Notes: a model not told the origin generated them from the letters alone. Shown: positions 1 through 9,267, numbered from the stretch's first letter. The stretch: 64,000 nt of DNA from Veillonella sp. R32 (GCF_010093125.1 NZ_NMZQ01000011.1:96144-160143); one strand, 5' to 3'. Numbers and translations: made by a program.

Positions 1-322
1 CTAACATGCCACCTGAGTGCATAGAATAGCCTGCCTGTGCTTCTAAAGAGTTCCAATCGGGTGTAATCGCTGGTACTAATACACGATCACCTGGTTTAAA
101 GTCTTTGACTAACTCGCCTACTTCAACAACTTCAGCGCAGCATTCATGACCGAGAATCATGTTGTGGCGTTCACCAATCGCCCCTTCCCAAAGGGTATGA
201 ACATCGGATGTACAGATAGCCACCGCTAGTGGTTTACAAATGGCATCTAAAGGGCCACATAAGGGACGATCTTTTTCAATCCAACCAGATTCACCGATTT
301 TAAGCATTGCATAGCCTTTCAT
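1..322 (-). CDS. Secondary-alcohol dehydrogenase, zinc type (N-terminal part)
   Basis: Reading leftward from ATG at 322, the first 107 codons are present and the gene runs off the window. The N-terminus MKGYAMLKIGESGWIEK and the stretches CTSDVHT, GAIGERHNMILGHE and FKPGDRVLVPAITPDW closely match the NADP-dependent secondary-alcohol dehydrogenases of Clostridium beijerinckii and Thermoanaerobacter brockii. That family interconverts ketones such as acetone and secondary alcohols, using a catalytic zinc held in part by the Cys of CTSD and the His-Glu of GHE, all visible here. A strong AGGAGGT precedes the start. It lies just beyond the terminator that closes the pdu operon, so it is probably transcribed on its own. 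It could supply a redox sink for ketones or aldehydes; its actual substrate cannot be told from this fragment. Confidence 0.9.
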   Translation of the reverse strand, partial: MKGYAMLKIGESGWIEKDRPLCGPLDAICKPLAVAICTSDVHTLWEGAIGERHNMILGHECCAEVVEVGELVKDFKPGDRVLVPAITPDWNSLEAQAGYSMHSGGML

Positions 323-564
323 AACATTACCTCCTTGCATAATAAACATTCTTAATTAGCATTAACTTAGCTAAGTTAACTATATATTAATATAACTGAA
401 AAATCAATTAACTATTTTAAAAAATGCGCCTTAATCTAGCTCTTCATATCTCTTATATGCATAATTAATTTTTCAAACTAAAATAAGCTCCCTAAAGGCT
501 AGTACCTCGCATGTATACTATCTTTTTCAAAATATCCTATCTATTTACCATAGAATCAGGAATC

Positions 565-593
565 AAAAAAGCACCGGTCTCTACGACCAGTGC
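565..593 (-). terminator. Intrinsic terminator of the pdu operon
   Basis: Read on the minus strand, a 9-bp stem (GCACTGGTC with GACCGGTGC, one mismatch) and a 5-base loop are followed by six T. It lies directly after the stop of the last gene at 617 and so closes the long minus-strand operon. The rest of 323-616 is AT-rich and shows no gene. Confidence 0.85.
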
Positions 594-616
594 CTGAACT
601 TTCCACAATCAAGATT

Positions 617-1105
617 CTATTTAGTAGAATCATCCATTACATCATATAACATTTTAAAAATCTCAGGGTCACATGGATATTCTTCCCCATTTACCCCGCG
701 AATCACCCAATCACCAGGGTTAGTTTTAACTACGCCATTTAAGGTCAATAAATAGCGTTCCCCTGTTTCGCAAATAGCGGTTAACTCATTCGGTTTATGA
801 CGAATAGCTACTGATTTCTGAGCATATAAACTTTCATCATAATAAATCTCATGCGCTTCGGCTGCACAATGAGCTTCTAAAATTATATTAATCAAAATAG
901 GCTCTGCAATAGAACCTATGGTTTCTTTACAAAGGTCTATGACCTGCTGATTAAAGCTAGGATCAAAATGTAAAGCTAAGGGCGTTTCACTCGCATCAGC
1001 TACATCCTTATAAATAAAAATTTCATCTTGTTTAATGTGGAGCCAACGATAATCCAACTTGTAGGCACCAGCTAATACACTTGCTAAGTTTTGCTTAAAA
1101 TTCAT
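617..1105 (-). CDS. Unknown protein, last gene of the pdu operon
   Basis: 162 residues, not recognised as any named Pdu protein. The last third carries a motif, PGDWVIRG then EEYPCDPEIFKMLYDVM, of the kind seen at the end of many small phage-type and hypothetical proteins; this is resemblance only. The N-terminal 20 residues (MNFKQNLASVLAGAYKLDY) could form an amphipathic helix, the form that cargo-targeting peptides of microcompartments take, but no targeting can be claimed. There is no signal peptide or membrane segment. It follows pduV by 93 bp with no terminator between and is followed by the operon terminator, so it should be expressed with the pdu genes. Confidence 0.7.
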   Translation of the reverse strand: MNFKQNLASVLAGAYKLDYRWLHIKQDEIFIYKDVADASETPLALHFDPSFNQQVIDLCKETIGSIAEPILINIILEAHCAAEAHEIYYDESLYAQKSVAIRHKPNELTAICETGERYLLTLNGVVKTNPGDWVIRGVNGEEYPCDPEIFKMLYDVMDDSTK

Positions 1106-1198
1106 TCGTTACCACCATATTCACTACTAATGTCCAAGCTTAAAAATCGTACGTAATTCGTGTGCTACACCACTTATAGCCTAGAGTATGTATACACT

Positions 1199-1645
1199 CT
1201 AAGCCTCTATATCACGAGCAATGTAGTCTCGCAAGCGCTGCACTGAATCAGCATCATGCACCGAAATCTCAAAAATAGTCTTTACCCCGGCCGCTTCTAA
1301 ATTCTTACGCGCTCTTGCTACATCGCCACCTAAATCTATTTTAGTAACTACCCCGATAACTTCACGATTAAATAAGGCTGCAAAGTTAGGCGGAAAAATA
1401 CTTTCCGACTCATTCGCTTCATTCAAAAATAACACCATATCCGCATCATAGGCACTTAATAAAATAGCTCGATAATAAATGGGATTTTCTACAAATTCAC
1501 CAGGTGTATCTATAATCGACCCAATGCGACCAATTGATTGTGTTTTTAAGGCTTCCGGGCTACCATACATCAAAGTATTGGCCAAGGTTGTCTTGCCTAC
1601 TTCAGTACGGCCTACCATGATTACCGTTTTTAAAGACTGTTCCAT
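1199..1645 (-). CDS. pduV: PduV/EutP-type small GTPase-like protein
   Basis: 148 residues with a P-loop GRTEVGKTT near residue 12, a switch-II-like DTPGEF and a VTKIDL (N/TKxD-type) guanine-specificity motif. This is the pattern of the EutP/PduV family, Ras-like proteins encoded in ethanolamine and propanediol microcompartment operons. In Salmonella PduV has been linked to the outer face or movement of the compartment; its biochemical task is poorly known. It sits downstream of pduU, as in Salmonella, where pduU and pduV are also adjacent. Length is normal for the family. Confidence 0.92.
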   Translation of the reverse strand: MEQSLKTVIMVGRTEVGKTTLANTLMYGSPEALKTQSIGRIGSIIDTPGEFVENPIYYRAILLSAYDADMVLFLNEANESESIFPPNFAALFNREVIGVVTKIDLGGDVARARKNLEAAGVKTIFEISVHDADSVQRLRDYIARDIEA

Positions 1646-1837
1646 TCCATTACCTCACAATCTAAGTCTACCCATGGGTGCATAGGTTACCTATTTATTA
1701 TACTACACAACCACCACGAATACCTATAAAAAAGTACAATTCTTATAAAAAACACCGCCCCTTAGTATTTATATGTGGTTATTCCCTATTTTAAACAACT
1801 ACTAAAGATATCTTTCCTTATCGACTATGTGAAACCC

Positions 1838-2200
1838 TTAGGTGCGTGTAATTTTAGTAGGGAAAAAACCTAAAATCTTATCTAACCCATCTATAACACC
1901 TTTCATAGCCGATTCTACGCTAGATACATCACCGGTAATCAATAAGGCGCCTGAAAAACGATCCACAAACCCTAATTCAATACCGGCCGCTTTAGTCGCA
2001 ATATCTGCAGCAATGATTGTCCCTTCCCCTGGGGTAATAGTCAAAATACCAATGGCACTACGTTGCTTTTCTTCCAAGCCCATTTTACGGAATAACTCCG
2101 GCTTAGGATTGGCAATAATATGGGCAATAGTAACCTGTTTACCAGGCACAAATTCTTGAATAATGCGTTGTTTATTTTCAACTGCTTCTAAAAAATCCAT
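1838..2200 (-). CDS. pduU: Microcompartment shell protein PduU (EutS-like, permuted BMC fold)
   Basis: A single BMC-domain protein of 120 residues. The block [20 protein letters not shown] followed by [11 protein letters not shown] and [15 protein letters not shown] is diagnostic of the PduU/EutS group, whose hexamers have a circularly permuted BMC fold and a beta-barrel plug over the pore. I chose the ATG at 2200 because AAAGGAT lies just upstream and the family starts about ten residues before the IQE motif; an upstream ATG at 2269 would add 23 residues that the family lacks. It is a minor shell component, possibly binding PduV, encoded next. Confidence 0.93.
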   Translation of the reverse strand: MDFLEAVENKQRIIQEFVPGKQVTIAHIIANPKPELFRKMGLEEKQRSAIGILTITPGEGTIIAADIATKAAGIELGFVDRFSGALLITGDVSSVESAMKGVIDGLDKILGFFPTKITRT

Positions 2201-2349
2201 ACTAAATCCTTTCCACCCTTCACGGGCTATCAACACAGCTATAACTGCGATGGTCTGTAATACAGGCATAGCTATTAGCTACTGCATTTGGGAGGTCATA
2301 CTACAGAACCATCTGTCGTTATAAAACTGTTGATTACCTTAGGTTAATA

Positions 2350-3075
2350 CTACTTTGGTGCAACTAGTAAAAATAACCCAACAGCAGCACTAGCTCCCAC
2401 AATAGGCCCAATAATAGGTACCCAAGCATAGGCCCAATTTGTAGCGCCCCGATTAGGCACTGGTAACACCGTATAGGCTAAGCGAGGCCCAAAATCACGA
2501 GCCGGATTTAAGGCAAAGCCCGTAGTCGAACCAAAGGATAGACCTATAGCCGCTACTAAAACACCTACAATAAAGGGGAATAAGCCGTCGCCCATTTTGC
2601 CTAAACACAAAATAGCCAACATAAACATAAAAGTCGCAATAATTTCAGAAATTACATTAAGTATACGATTATCACTCGTCGGCGCTGTAGCAAAAATACC
2701 TACCACATTACCTTCATCCTCTTTCGTTTGTTTAAAGTGAGGATAGTAATGTAGCATAACCAAGGCAGAGCCTACAAAAGCACCTGCTATTTGTGCTAAA
2801 CTAACAGGAATCACTTGCTCCCAAGGAAACATACCACCAGCAGCTAACGCCACTGTCAAAGCTGGATTTAAATGGGCTGGCCCACCTAGCGCCAAACCAA
2901 TATATACGGCAAAAGCAACCCCAAAGGCCCAACCAAACATAATTGTCATCCAATTGGGGTTAAAAGCCTTTGCCAATGTATTTTTCAATAAAACAGAAGC
3001 ATTTGTACCACTGCCAAACGCCATTAATACAGCCGTACCAATAAATTCACTAATTAGGATTTGTGTTGTATCCAT
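2350..3075 (-). CDS. pduF: Glycerol/propanediol diffusion facilitator (MIP family)
   Basis: 241 residues with six hydrophobic segments and the two channel signatures of major intrinsic proteins: HLNPALTVA (NPA at residues 70-72) and ALNPARDFGPR. The aspartate after the second NPA is typical of glycerol-type facilitators rather than water channels. It should let 1,2-propanediol or glycerol cross the cytoplasmic membrane. In Salmonella pduF is divergent from the operon beside pocR; here it is inside the operon between pduQ and pduU, so uptake and breakdown are coupled by cotranscription. Confidence 0.93.
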   Translation of the reverse strand: MDTTQILISEFIGTAVLMAFGSGTNASVLLKNTLAKAFNPNWMTIMFGWAFGVAFAVYIGLALGGPAHLNPALTVALAAGGMFPWEQVIPVSLAQIAGAFVGSALVMLHYYPHFKQTKEDEGNVVGIFATAPTSDNRILNVISEIIATFMFMLAILCLGKMGDGLFPFIVGVLVAAIGLSFGSTTGFALNPARDFGPRLAYTVLPVPNRGATNWAYAWVPIIGPIVGASAAVGLFLLVAPK

Positions 3076-3085
3076 AAGCGGCTCC

Positions 3086-4207
3086 TTACATAATCATCAA
3101 TAATAGATTTTCTAAATCATCTTGTGAAGCGGCATATGGATTGGTTTGATACGTCATATCCTGTAACGCTTTAGCCGCCATAGTTGATACTTTTTGTCTT
3201 GCTTCTTGTGCTGAAACAGAGGCCGCTGCTGTAATATTGAGCGGACACTCTAAGGACCGAGCTAAATTTAAAATGGCTTTTACTAACGCCACTAAAGCCT
3301 CTCTTGCCTCTGTACTAGGCTCAACAAAGCCGAGCTTCTTTGCTAGCTGTACATATTTTGCATACGCCTTTTCATCATGAAATGCATTAAACATAACTAC
3401 GCGGGCTACGAGCATAGTATTGGCTAAGCCATGCGGAATGTGAAATTGGCCTCCTAATTGATGAGCTAAGGCATGGGTAATCCCTAAACCGGCTTGATTG
3501 AAGGCTAGCCCCGCCATACAAGAGGCTTCATGCATAGCCATTCGATCCTCTTCGGTTGCCGTAGGGGCAAAACATTTAGGTAAATAGGTAAATACTAAAG
3601 CCAACGCTTTTTCTGCTAATGCATCAGTAAAATGATTCGAACCAGTCGCTACTATAGCTTCAATGGCGTGGACTAACACATCCATACCGCTATAAGCCGT
3701 TACTTTCGGCGGTGCCGTTTTAACAAATAAAGGCGTTAAAATAGCTTCTTGTGGTAATAAACTATCATCGACGATAGGATATTTGGTCTGTGATTGAGGG
3801 TCTGTAATCACAGCAAATGAAGTAACTTCAGAACCTGTGCCACTGGTAGTTGGCACTACGGTAAAATAACGCACCCCTTGATAGCCCATTTTACGAGCAA
3901 AGTATAAAATAGCTTTCGTCAAATCGATAGCCGAACCACCGCCAATAGCAATTACTACGGATGGCTGTAGTTGCTGTACCACTTCTACACCCTTTACAAC
4001 CTGACCAATCGGTGGGTCAGGCACTACATCCGTATATAAAGTTATCGTATTATGAGGCCGCATCAAATTTAATACTTGTTCTAAACTATCGGTCCCTTCT
4101 AAAAAAGGATCACAGACAATAAGTATTTTTTCTTGTTGAAAATGGCTTAACCGCAATAATGAATCAGCACCAGCATAAATATTAGTGGGAAATGTCCATT
4201 TATTCAT
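3086..4207 (-). CDS. pduQ: Iron-type 1-propanol dehydrogenase PduQ
   Basis: 373 residues, an iron-containing (group III) alcohol dehydrogenase. It has the NAD-binding GGGSAID motif, the TTSGTGSEVT stretch, and the metal-ligand histidines in the GITHALAHQLGGQFHIPHG region. PduQ reduces propionaldehyde to 1-propanol inside the compartment and regenerates NAD+ for PduP. The start at 4207 (MNKWTF) has AGGAGGT eight bases upstream; the ATG at 4252 would add 15 residues that overlap the end of pduP. The gene lies directly after pduP, as in Salmonella apart from the missing pduS and pduT. Confidence 0.93.
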   Translation of the reverse strand: MNKWTFPTNIYAGADSLLRLSHFQQEKILIVCDPFLEGTDSLEQVLNLMRPHNTITLYTDVVPDPPIGQVVKGVEVVQQLQPSVVIAIGGGSAIDLTKAILYFARKMGYQGVRYFTVVPTTSGTGSEVTSFAVITDPQSQTKYPIVDDSLLPQEAILTPLFVKTAPPKVTAYSGMDVLVHAIEAIVATGSNHFTDALAEKALALVFTYLPKCFAPTATEEDRMAMHEASCMAGLAFNQAGLGITHALAHQLGGQFHIPHGLANTMLVARVVMFNAFHDEKAYAKYVQLAKKLGFVEPSTEAREALVALVKAILNLARSLECPLNITAAASVSAQEARQKVSTMAAKALQDMTYQTNPYAASQDDLENLLLMIM

Positions 4208-4218
4208 GAGGGCACCTC

Positions 4219-5634
4219 CTAGCGGATTTGGAAACCCGTAGTTAAGCAACAACGACGGCGCCGTGCAAAATGACGAGCGGAAGTAGTCGCTTCCCCAGTT
4301 GGTGTGGCAATCGTAAAGGTCGTCGTACCTTCCCCATTATAGCCAAGGCCCGCAAAAGAAGGACCATTTTTAACAAAAATAGAGGTTTTCATAACCCGTG
4401 CCATTTTATTAAGACGTTCCATATTCAAGGAATGCATGGTAGCCGTATGATGTAAGCCAGCTTCTAAAAATAAAGCAGTAGCCAAACCATCTTCAAAACT
4501 ATCTACCGTTACGATTGGTAAAATTGGCATCAACATTTCAATCGTAGCAAATGGATGATGTTTGTCAGTTTTCATAATAATGAGGCGAGGATCCCCATCC
4601 ACTTCGATGCCAGCGTCACGCAAGATAACCCCTGCATTACGGCCTACATATTTACGGCTTGGGGTCTGATTCTTTTGTAATGTAATATCGAGTAGCTTTT
4701 GAATCTCTTCTTCCTTCTCAATAAGCACGGCCCCAGCTAATTTCATTTCACTAATCAACTGGTCAACGATGGAGCGAATGGCTACTACGCTTTTTTCAGC
4801 AATACAGAGAATATTATTATCGAAGCTAGCGCCCATAACAATATCTTGAGCCGCCTTACGAATATCTGCAGTTTCATCAACAAAAGCCGGTGGATTACCA
4901 GCACCAGCGCCAATAACCTTCTTACCACTGCATAATGCTTGATGCACTACCCCAGGGCCACCAGTTACTACAAGTAATGAAATATCTGGATGTACCATCA
5001 TTTCTTGAGCCGCTTCAATAGAAGGTTCCGCAATGGTAACAATCAAATTATTAATGCCAATCGCCTCAGCTACAATGCGATTTAACTGGCTCACTAACCA
5101 ACGAGATAATTTCTTAGCCCCAGGATGAACACTAAAGAAAATCGCATTTCCCGCAGCCAACATACCGATAGCATTACAAATCAAAGTTTCACTAGGATTA
5201 GTACTTGGCGTAACAGCACCAATAACGCCATAAGGAGATAATTCATACAAAGTCATGCCATTATCGCCCGTTTCACATTCTGTCTTTAAATCTTCTACAC
5301 CTGGCGTTTTATCAATTGTTAAATTTAGTTTAATAATTTTATCGGCCACACGACCCATACCCGTTTCTTCATAGGTCATTTGTGCCAATTTATTTACTAG
5401 CGGACGCATACCTTGACGAATCGCTTCAATCGCTTTGCTACGCGTTGCTAAGGTACATTCTTCAAATTGAATTTGCGCTTGTTTCGCCGCTGCTACCGCT
5501 GCATTTACCGTTGTAAAAACACCTGGTTCGTCAGGTAACGCCCCTTCACTAACAGCAGCACCTGTATCGGTGCCGTTCATCATGCTCATTACCATTGAGC
5601 GAATCATGCGTTCTAATTCTTGTCTATTTTCCAT
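4219..5634 (-). CDS. pduP: CoA-acylating propionaldehyde dehydrogenase PduP
   Basis: 471 residues of the aldehyde dehydrogenase superfamily, CoA-acylating branch. The catalytic cysteine lies in SFDNNILCIAEK, and the cofactor region holds GVIGAVTPSTNP and VVTGGPGVV. It converts propionaldehyde, CoA and NAD+ to propionyl-CoA and NADH. The N-terminal helix starting MENRQELERMIRSM followed by a Gly-rich linker is the form of the PduP targeting peptide that directs it into the shell. The start at 5634 has GGAGG at proper spacing and overlaps the end of pduO by 11 bp; longer starts lack support. The C-terminus is strongly basic (ARHFARRRR), as in other PduP proteins. Confidence 0.95.
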   Translation of the reverse strand: MENRQELERMIRSMVMSMMNGTDTGAAVSEGALPDEPGVFTTVNAAVAAAKQAQIQFEECTLATRSKAIEAIRQGMRPLVNKLAQMTYEETGMGRVADKIIKLNLTIDKTPGVEDLKTECETGDNGMTLYELSPYGVIGAVTPSTNPSETLICNAIGMLAAGNAIFFSVHPGAKKLSRWLVSQLNRIVAEAIGINNLIVTIAEPSIEAAQEMMVHPDISLLVVTGGPGVVHQALCSGKKVIGAGAGNPPAFVDETADIRKAAQDIVMGASFDNNILCIAEKSVVAIRSIVDQLISEMKLAGAVLIEKEEEIQKLLDITLQKNQTPSRKYVGRNAGVILRDAGIEVDGDPRLIIMKTDKHHPFATIEMLMPILPIVTVDSFEDGLATALFLEAGLHHTATMHSLNMERLNKMARVMKTSIFVKNGPSFAGLGYNGEGTTTFTIATPTGEATTSARHFARRRRCCLTTGFQIR

Positions 5635-6721
5635 AATTAGCCTCCATGTAATCCATGGCATACTTTCCAATAGCAATATCTTCAGCCACTGTCCCGCCAC
5701 TAATACCGAGACCGCCTATAATTCGCCCTGCCACTGTCAAGGGAAACCCACCACCAAATGTTACTAAGGGGCGTGTAACCATAGATTCTATTTGATATAA
5801 CTCAGCTCCCGGCTGAGTTACTTCATTTAGTTGTTCAGTCTTACATTTAAGTGCTACTGCTGTATACGCTTTGCCTTCGGCAATATCAGTACTTACTAAC
5901 AAAGCATCTACCATACGATACGTTAATACAGGGTTGCCATGACGATCTACTACTGCTATTACTACAGGTACCCCCATAGCTTCGCTCTTCGCCGTAGCCC
6001 CTTCTAATAATTGTTGTGCCATACGACGCAATACATGCGCCTCTTGTTGACTATCTAAGGCACTGGCCTCCCCAAAGTTAGTTACGGTTACGCCTTTCGT
6101 AGTCCTTGCTGTTTGTACGGCTTTACTAGCCGTTTCCTCAGTGGTTACCGACGCCGGTAAGTGTTCCAACTTAGCCACTACTTTAGTCACGATTTCATCT
6201 ACATGAAAGATAAAATCTTCCATGCGAGCCAAAGTATAAATGCAATCCGATAACCGATTAACAAAGGCTAACGCGGTTGGTCTAACCGGCTCGCCTTGTC
6301 GCATACCATTGAGCATACGCTCCGCTCTACGACATACTGTACGGGCTACATGCAATTCTGCAGCCGCTAAATTATTACCTTGATAAATAAAACTTCTAAG
6401 CGGTGGTAAGGCTTGCGTATAGCTATCAATGATTGTTTCCAGTTCTTTGATGTCCGCCTCGCTTACAAGGGTGCTATATTGTTTCAATTTAACTTGGTCC
6501 ACTGTCGCCACTTCCGCACAAAGCTGGAAGAGCAAGCCTTGCAACCGATGTAAAATAGTTTTGGTTTCTGGATAACGGACCAGTTTTTCACACACACTTA
6601 AGTGCGCATTCAACTCATCAAGCGTACCATAGGTATTTACTCGTTCTGAGTTTTTAGCTACACGCGTGCCGTCAAAGAGTCCTGTCGTACCTTTGTCGCC
6701 CGTTTTTGTGTAAATGGCCAT
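5624..6721 (-). CDS. pduO: ATP:cob(I)alamin adenosyltransferase PduO with C-terminal HbpS/GlcG-like domain
   Basis: 365 residues in two domains. Residues 1 to about 180 are the PduO-type adenosyltransferase, shown by IYTKTGDKGTTGL at the start (ATP-binding segment) and RRAERM in the helix bundle. From about 225 to the end is a GlcG/HbpS-type domain (VVIAVVDRHGNPV and TFGGGFPLTVAGRIIGGLGISGG). The first domain makes adenosyl-B12 for the diol dehydratase; in Salmonella the second binds heme. The start at 6721 has GAGGAGG upstream. No pduS (cobalamin reductase) is present in the operon, so reduction of cob(II)alamin must be done by another protein. Confidence 0.94.
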   Translation of the reverse strand: MAIYTKTGDKGTTGLFDGTRVAKNSERVNTYGTLDELNAHLSVCEKLVRYPETKTILHRLQGLLFQLCAEVATVDQVKLKQYSTLVSEADIKELETIIDSYTQALPPLRSFIYQGNNLAAAELHVARTVCRRAERMLNGMRQGEPVRPTALAFVNRLSDCIYTLARMEDFIFHVDEIVTKVVAKLEHLPASVTTEETASKAVQTARTTKGVTVTNFGEASALDSQQEAHVLRRMAQQLLEGATAKSEAMGVPVVIAVVDRHGNPVLTYRMVDALLVSTDIAEGKAYTAVALKCKTEQLNEVTQPGAELYQIESMVTRPLVTFGGGFPLTVAGRIIGGLGISGGTVAEDIAIGKYAMDYMEANYGK

Positions 6722-6731
6722 GGCCGCCTCC

Positions 6732-7004
6732 TCATTTATCAAAACTATCAATAATACCTACAATAGCGCAATCCACAGCACTATTGCTATTTTGCCCATC
6801 TCCAAACACATGACGTGCTGACGAGCCTCGTGTTAATAATACATATTCACCAATCCCCGCGCTAACCGTATCGGCCGCCACTTCATAGGAAGGTAACGGT
6901 TCTTGGTTGCCATCTACGTATTGTACAATCATAAGTTTTAATCCCACTAAGGAATCATGCTTTTGTGTTGATACAATACTGCCTATTACTCTACCAGTCT
7001 GCAT
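6732..7004 (-). CDS. pduN: Microcompartment vertex protein PduN (EutN/CcmL family)
   Basis: 90 residues. The N-terminus GRVIGSIVSTQKHDSLVGLKL is the family signature of the pentameric vertex proteins that close the corners of microcompartments, and the end has the usual DCAIVGIIDS strand. It overlaps the end of pduM by 14 bp. Without the pentamer, shells tend to form tubes or leak; a single copy per operon is typical. Confidence 0.95.
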   Translation of the reverse strand: MQTGRVIGSIVSTQKHDSLVGLKLMIVQYVDGNQEPLPSYEVAADTVSAGIGEYVLLTRGSSARHVFGDGQNSNSAVDCAIVGIIDSFDK

Positions 7005-7482
7005 ATCGTTTCGTCCCTTCTACACATTCCAGCTGGCGGGACCGCAATTCGTCAAACCCTAAGGCGGTGAATCGTTGTCCACGAAATTTAAGAATAACGG
7101 ACTTTGTCTTGCAGGTACGAATCGCTGACGCACTGATTATGCGCTCTTTGAAACTATATACGAGCCGTCCTTGTTTATCAGTGAAACGCAAGGGCCACAT
7201 AAGCACCATGACCGGGTCCCATTGTTGATTGGCTGTCATCGTTGTAACGAGTGTTAGATCACAGCCATAAGCAATAGCCTGATCTAACCAACGTAACCAC
7301 GGACTTGCTTCACGCCGTTGTAAAGCATCTAAATGAGCCTGCGTTACACCTCGCACCTCAATGTACTGATGACGGAGTAAGGTAGTTTCAACGAGCTGGC
7401 TTTCGTCAGCCAAGTCTACTATGGCTTGGCTTTCCATTCGCGCCTGCAAGCGTTTGAGTACTACTGCAATAATATCGTCCAT
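6991..7482 (-). CDS. pduM: Microcompartment structural protein PduM
   Basis: 163 residues, matching PduM by position (just before pduN) and by the family pattern: a charged N-terminal helix, the stretch IRTCKTKSVILKFRGQRFTALG and the ending rich in Arg and Glu. PduM is needed for proper assembly of the Pdu shell in Salmonella; its exact role is not known. No catalytic motif is visible. It follows the eutJ-like gene by 21 bp. Confidence 0.85.
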   Translation of the reverse strand: MDDIIAVVLKRLQARMESQAIVDLADESQLVETTLLRHQYIEVRGVTQAHLDALQRREASPWLRWLDQAIAYGCDLTLVTTMTANQQWDPVMVLMWPLRFTDKQGRLVYSFKERIISASAIRTCKTKSVILKFRGQRFTALGFDELRSRQLECVEGTKRYADW

Positions 7483-7503
7483 AAATACCTCTGTTCAGAG
7501 CCT

Positions 7504-8346
7504 TTAAAAACTGCCTAACGCAATTCCCAAAGGCGTTACAAATTCCGGATATAGAGGCTTAATTACCTCACGACCAAGCACTTTTTTAAACGTATCAGCA
7601 AATTCGGTGAAATTAGTAGCACCACCGACTACATATACGGGGCCATTCTTACGATATTTACCGGCCACTAATGCATCAGCGGAAATAGTAGCCATCTTTT
7701 CAACCACTGGTCGTACTAACGGATACACTTCCCGCTCCCGTGAAGCATCACGCTTTAATGCCTCTGCTTCATCTTGAGAAAGTCCATAACTCCCACTTAA
7801 CACCAAGGTCATATGAGAGCCCCCAGTCGGTTCATCCACAGTATAGCTAACTTTGCTCCGTTTAATAATCGTAATGCCTGTAGTACCACCACCTACATCA
7901 ACAACGGCCCCATTCACTAGGCCTAATACCTTGGCCGCCGCCGTTGGTTCATCATAGATAGCGGATACGGTAAAGTCAGCCCCTTCTAGCACATGGCCTA
8001 CTACGTCTTTATTCTTGCCTAATGTGCCTGGTGGCACCGCTGCCGCTGCTCGCGTAAGTGTACAGCCTAACGCGGCTTCCGCTTGTGCCTTTAAGCGTCT
8101 AGTAATCGTCACGGCGCCAATGTAATCTACTATTAACCCATCCCGTACTGCTTTTGCATATTCCAAAGCACCGTATACTGGCAAACCATCTTCATCTACA
8201 ACGGCAATAACGATGGACGAGATTCCTAGGTCAACGCCCACCCGTAAGGTAGGTGCTTCTTTGTCCGAAATTGTCCGTGTAGCCCCAGTCGCTACGCATT
8301 GATTAAAAGCTGCCAATAATTCGTTTACTTCGTCTATGCTGCGCAT
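7504..8346 (-). CDS. eutJ: EutJ-like actin/Hsp70-fold ATPase
   Basis: 280 residues of the sugar kinase/Hsp70/actin superfamily. Phosphate-1 motif GVDLGISSIVIAVVD, phosphate-2 motif GAVVDVGGGTTGITI and adenosine motif VYVVGGATNF are visible. This is the EutJ type from ethanolamine operons, proposed to be a chaperone or reactivating factor. It is separate from the true diol dehydratase reactivase encoded by pduG and pduH further upstream. Salmonella pdu lacks this gene; I recall similar genes in lactobacillus pdu operons. Its position among shell genes (between pduL and pduM) suggests a part in assembly, which is inference. Confidence 0.88.
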   Translation of the reverse strand: MRSIDEVNELLAAFNQCVATGATRTISDKEAPTLRVGVDLGISSIVIAVVDEDGLPVYGALEYAKAVRDGLIVDYIGAVTITRRLKAQAEAALGCTLTRAAAAVPPGTLGKNKDVVGHVLEGADFTVSAIYDEPTAAAKVLGLVNGAVVDVGGGTTGITIIKRSKVSYTVDEPTGGSHMTLVLSGSYGLSQDEAEALKRDASREREVYPLVRPVVEKMATISADALVAGKYRKNGPVYVVGGATNFTEFADTFKKVLGREVIKPLYPEFVTPLGIALGSF

Positions 8347-8355
8347 ACTTGCCTC

Positions 8356-8976
8356 CTACCTAATAATAGTTGCTGTCGTGTCATTGCCTACTTGTGCGGC
8401 ATTCGCCTCATCCGTATCCAAATGCATCTCGGTTACATAGTTAGGAGATACGCGAATAATCACATCTTCAAACACCGTTGTTCGTTGATCAGTCCGCACT
8501 CGCACAGCCACCGATTCACCATTGGTAACGCCAAGTTTAGGTGCATCCTCCGCCTTTACATGAATGTGACGTTTCGCCACAATACAACAAGGTAAAGTCA
8601 ATTGCGCATGCTCTGTTTTGAGCGTTATAGGCACAGCCGTTTCTAAATGACCAGACAAGACAATAGGTGGATTCACACCTAGCGTACGAGCATCGGTCAT
8701 AGAAATTTCTACTTGTGACTCTTTGCGCAATGGCCCCAAAAGGCGAACCTTAGTGATTTCATTCTTAGGTCCCACTAAGGTTACCATTTGTTCGGAAGCA
8801 AACTCGCCTGGCTGTTTCAAATCTTTTTTTCGCTTCAATGTTACATGCGGAAATAAATGATCATAATCAGCTTGACTTAAATGGATATGTCGATTAGATA
8901 TACCAATGGGAATGACAGGTGTTTGTGCTTCTTGGATAACTTGACGAATGAGCGCTTTTAAAGCATCTCTATCCAT
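8356..8976 (-). CDS. pduL: Phosphate propanoyltransferase PduL
   Basis: 206 residues of the PduL family, a phosphotransacylase unrelated to Pta. It carries the paired histidine motifs ISNRHIHLS and AKRHIHVK plus the late MHLDTDEAN stretch that hold the two metal ions of the active site. It turns propionyl-CoA and phosphate into propionyl phosphate and CoA, keeping the CoA pool inside the compartment. A helical N-terminus (MDRDALKALIRQVIQEAQ) looks like the family's encapsulation peptide. The expected partner kinase PduW is not encoded in this operon. Confidence 0.95.
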   Translation of the reverse strand: MDRDALKALIRQVIQEAQTPVIPIGISNRHIHLSQADYDHLFPHVTLKRKKDLKQPGEFASEQMVTLVGPKNEITKVRLLGPLRKESQVEISMTDARTLGVNPPIVLSGHLETAVPITLKTEHAQLTLPCCIVAKRHIHVKAEDAPKLGVTNGESVAVRVRTDQRTTVFEDVIIRVSPNYVTEMHLDTDEANAAQVGNDTTATIIR

Positions 8977-8997
8977 AATTACATCCTTTTTTCGCTA

Positions 8998-9267
8998 TTA
9001 TTTGACTAAAATATTTTCAACATCACCATGAGGACGAGGGATTACATGAGTGGATACCACTTCGCCCACTTTGCTAGCTGCTGCACAACCAGCATCAACG
9101 GCTGCTTTAACAGCCCCTACATCACCGCGAACCATTACAGTTACTAAGCCAGAACCGATTTTTTCATAGCCAGTTAACGTTACATTCGCTGCTTTTACCA
9201 TTGCGTCAGCCGCTTCAATAGCGCCTACTAAACCTTTTGTTTCTACCATGCCTAATGCATTATTCAT
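8998..9267 (-). CDS. pduJ: Major shell hexamer PduJ (BMC domain)
   Basis: 89 residues, one canonical BMC domain: [26 protein letters not shown], then [15 protein letters not shown] and THVIPRPH. Nearly the same as the product of pduA at the other end of the operon, from which it differs mainly at the C-terminus. PduA and PduJ form the hexameric tiles that make up most of the shell and let diol pass through the central pore. Its ATG overlaps the stop of pduK (ATGA), so translation is probably coupled. Named PduJ from position. Confidence 0.9.
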   Translation of the reverse strand: MNNALGMVETKGLVGAIEAADAMVKAANVTLTGYEKIGSGLVTVMVRGDVGAVKAAVDAGCAAASKVGEVVSTHVIPRPHGDVENILVK

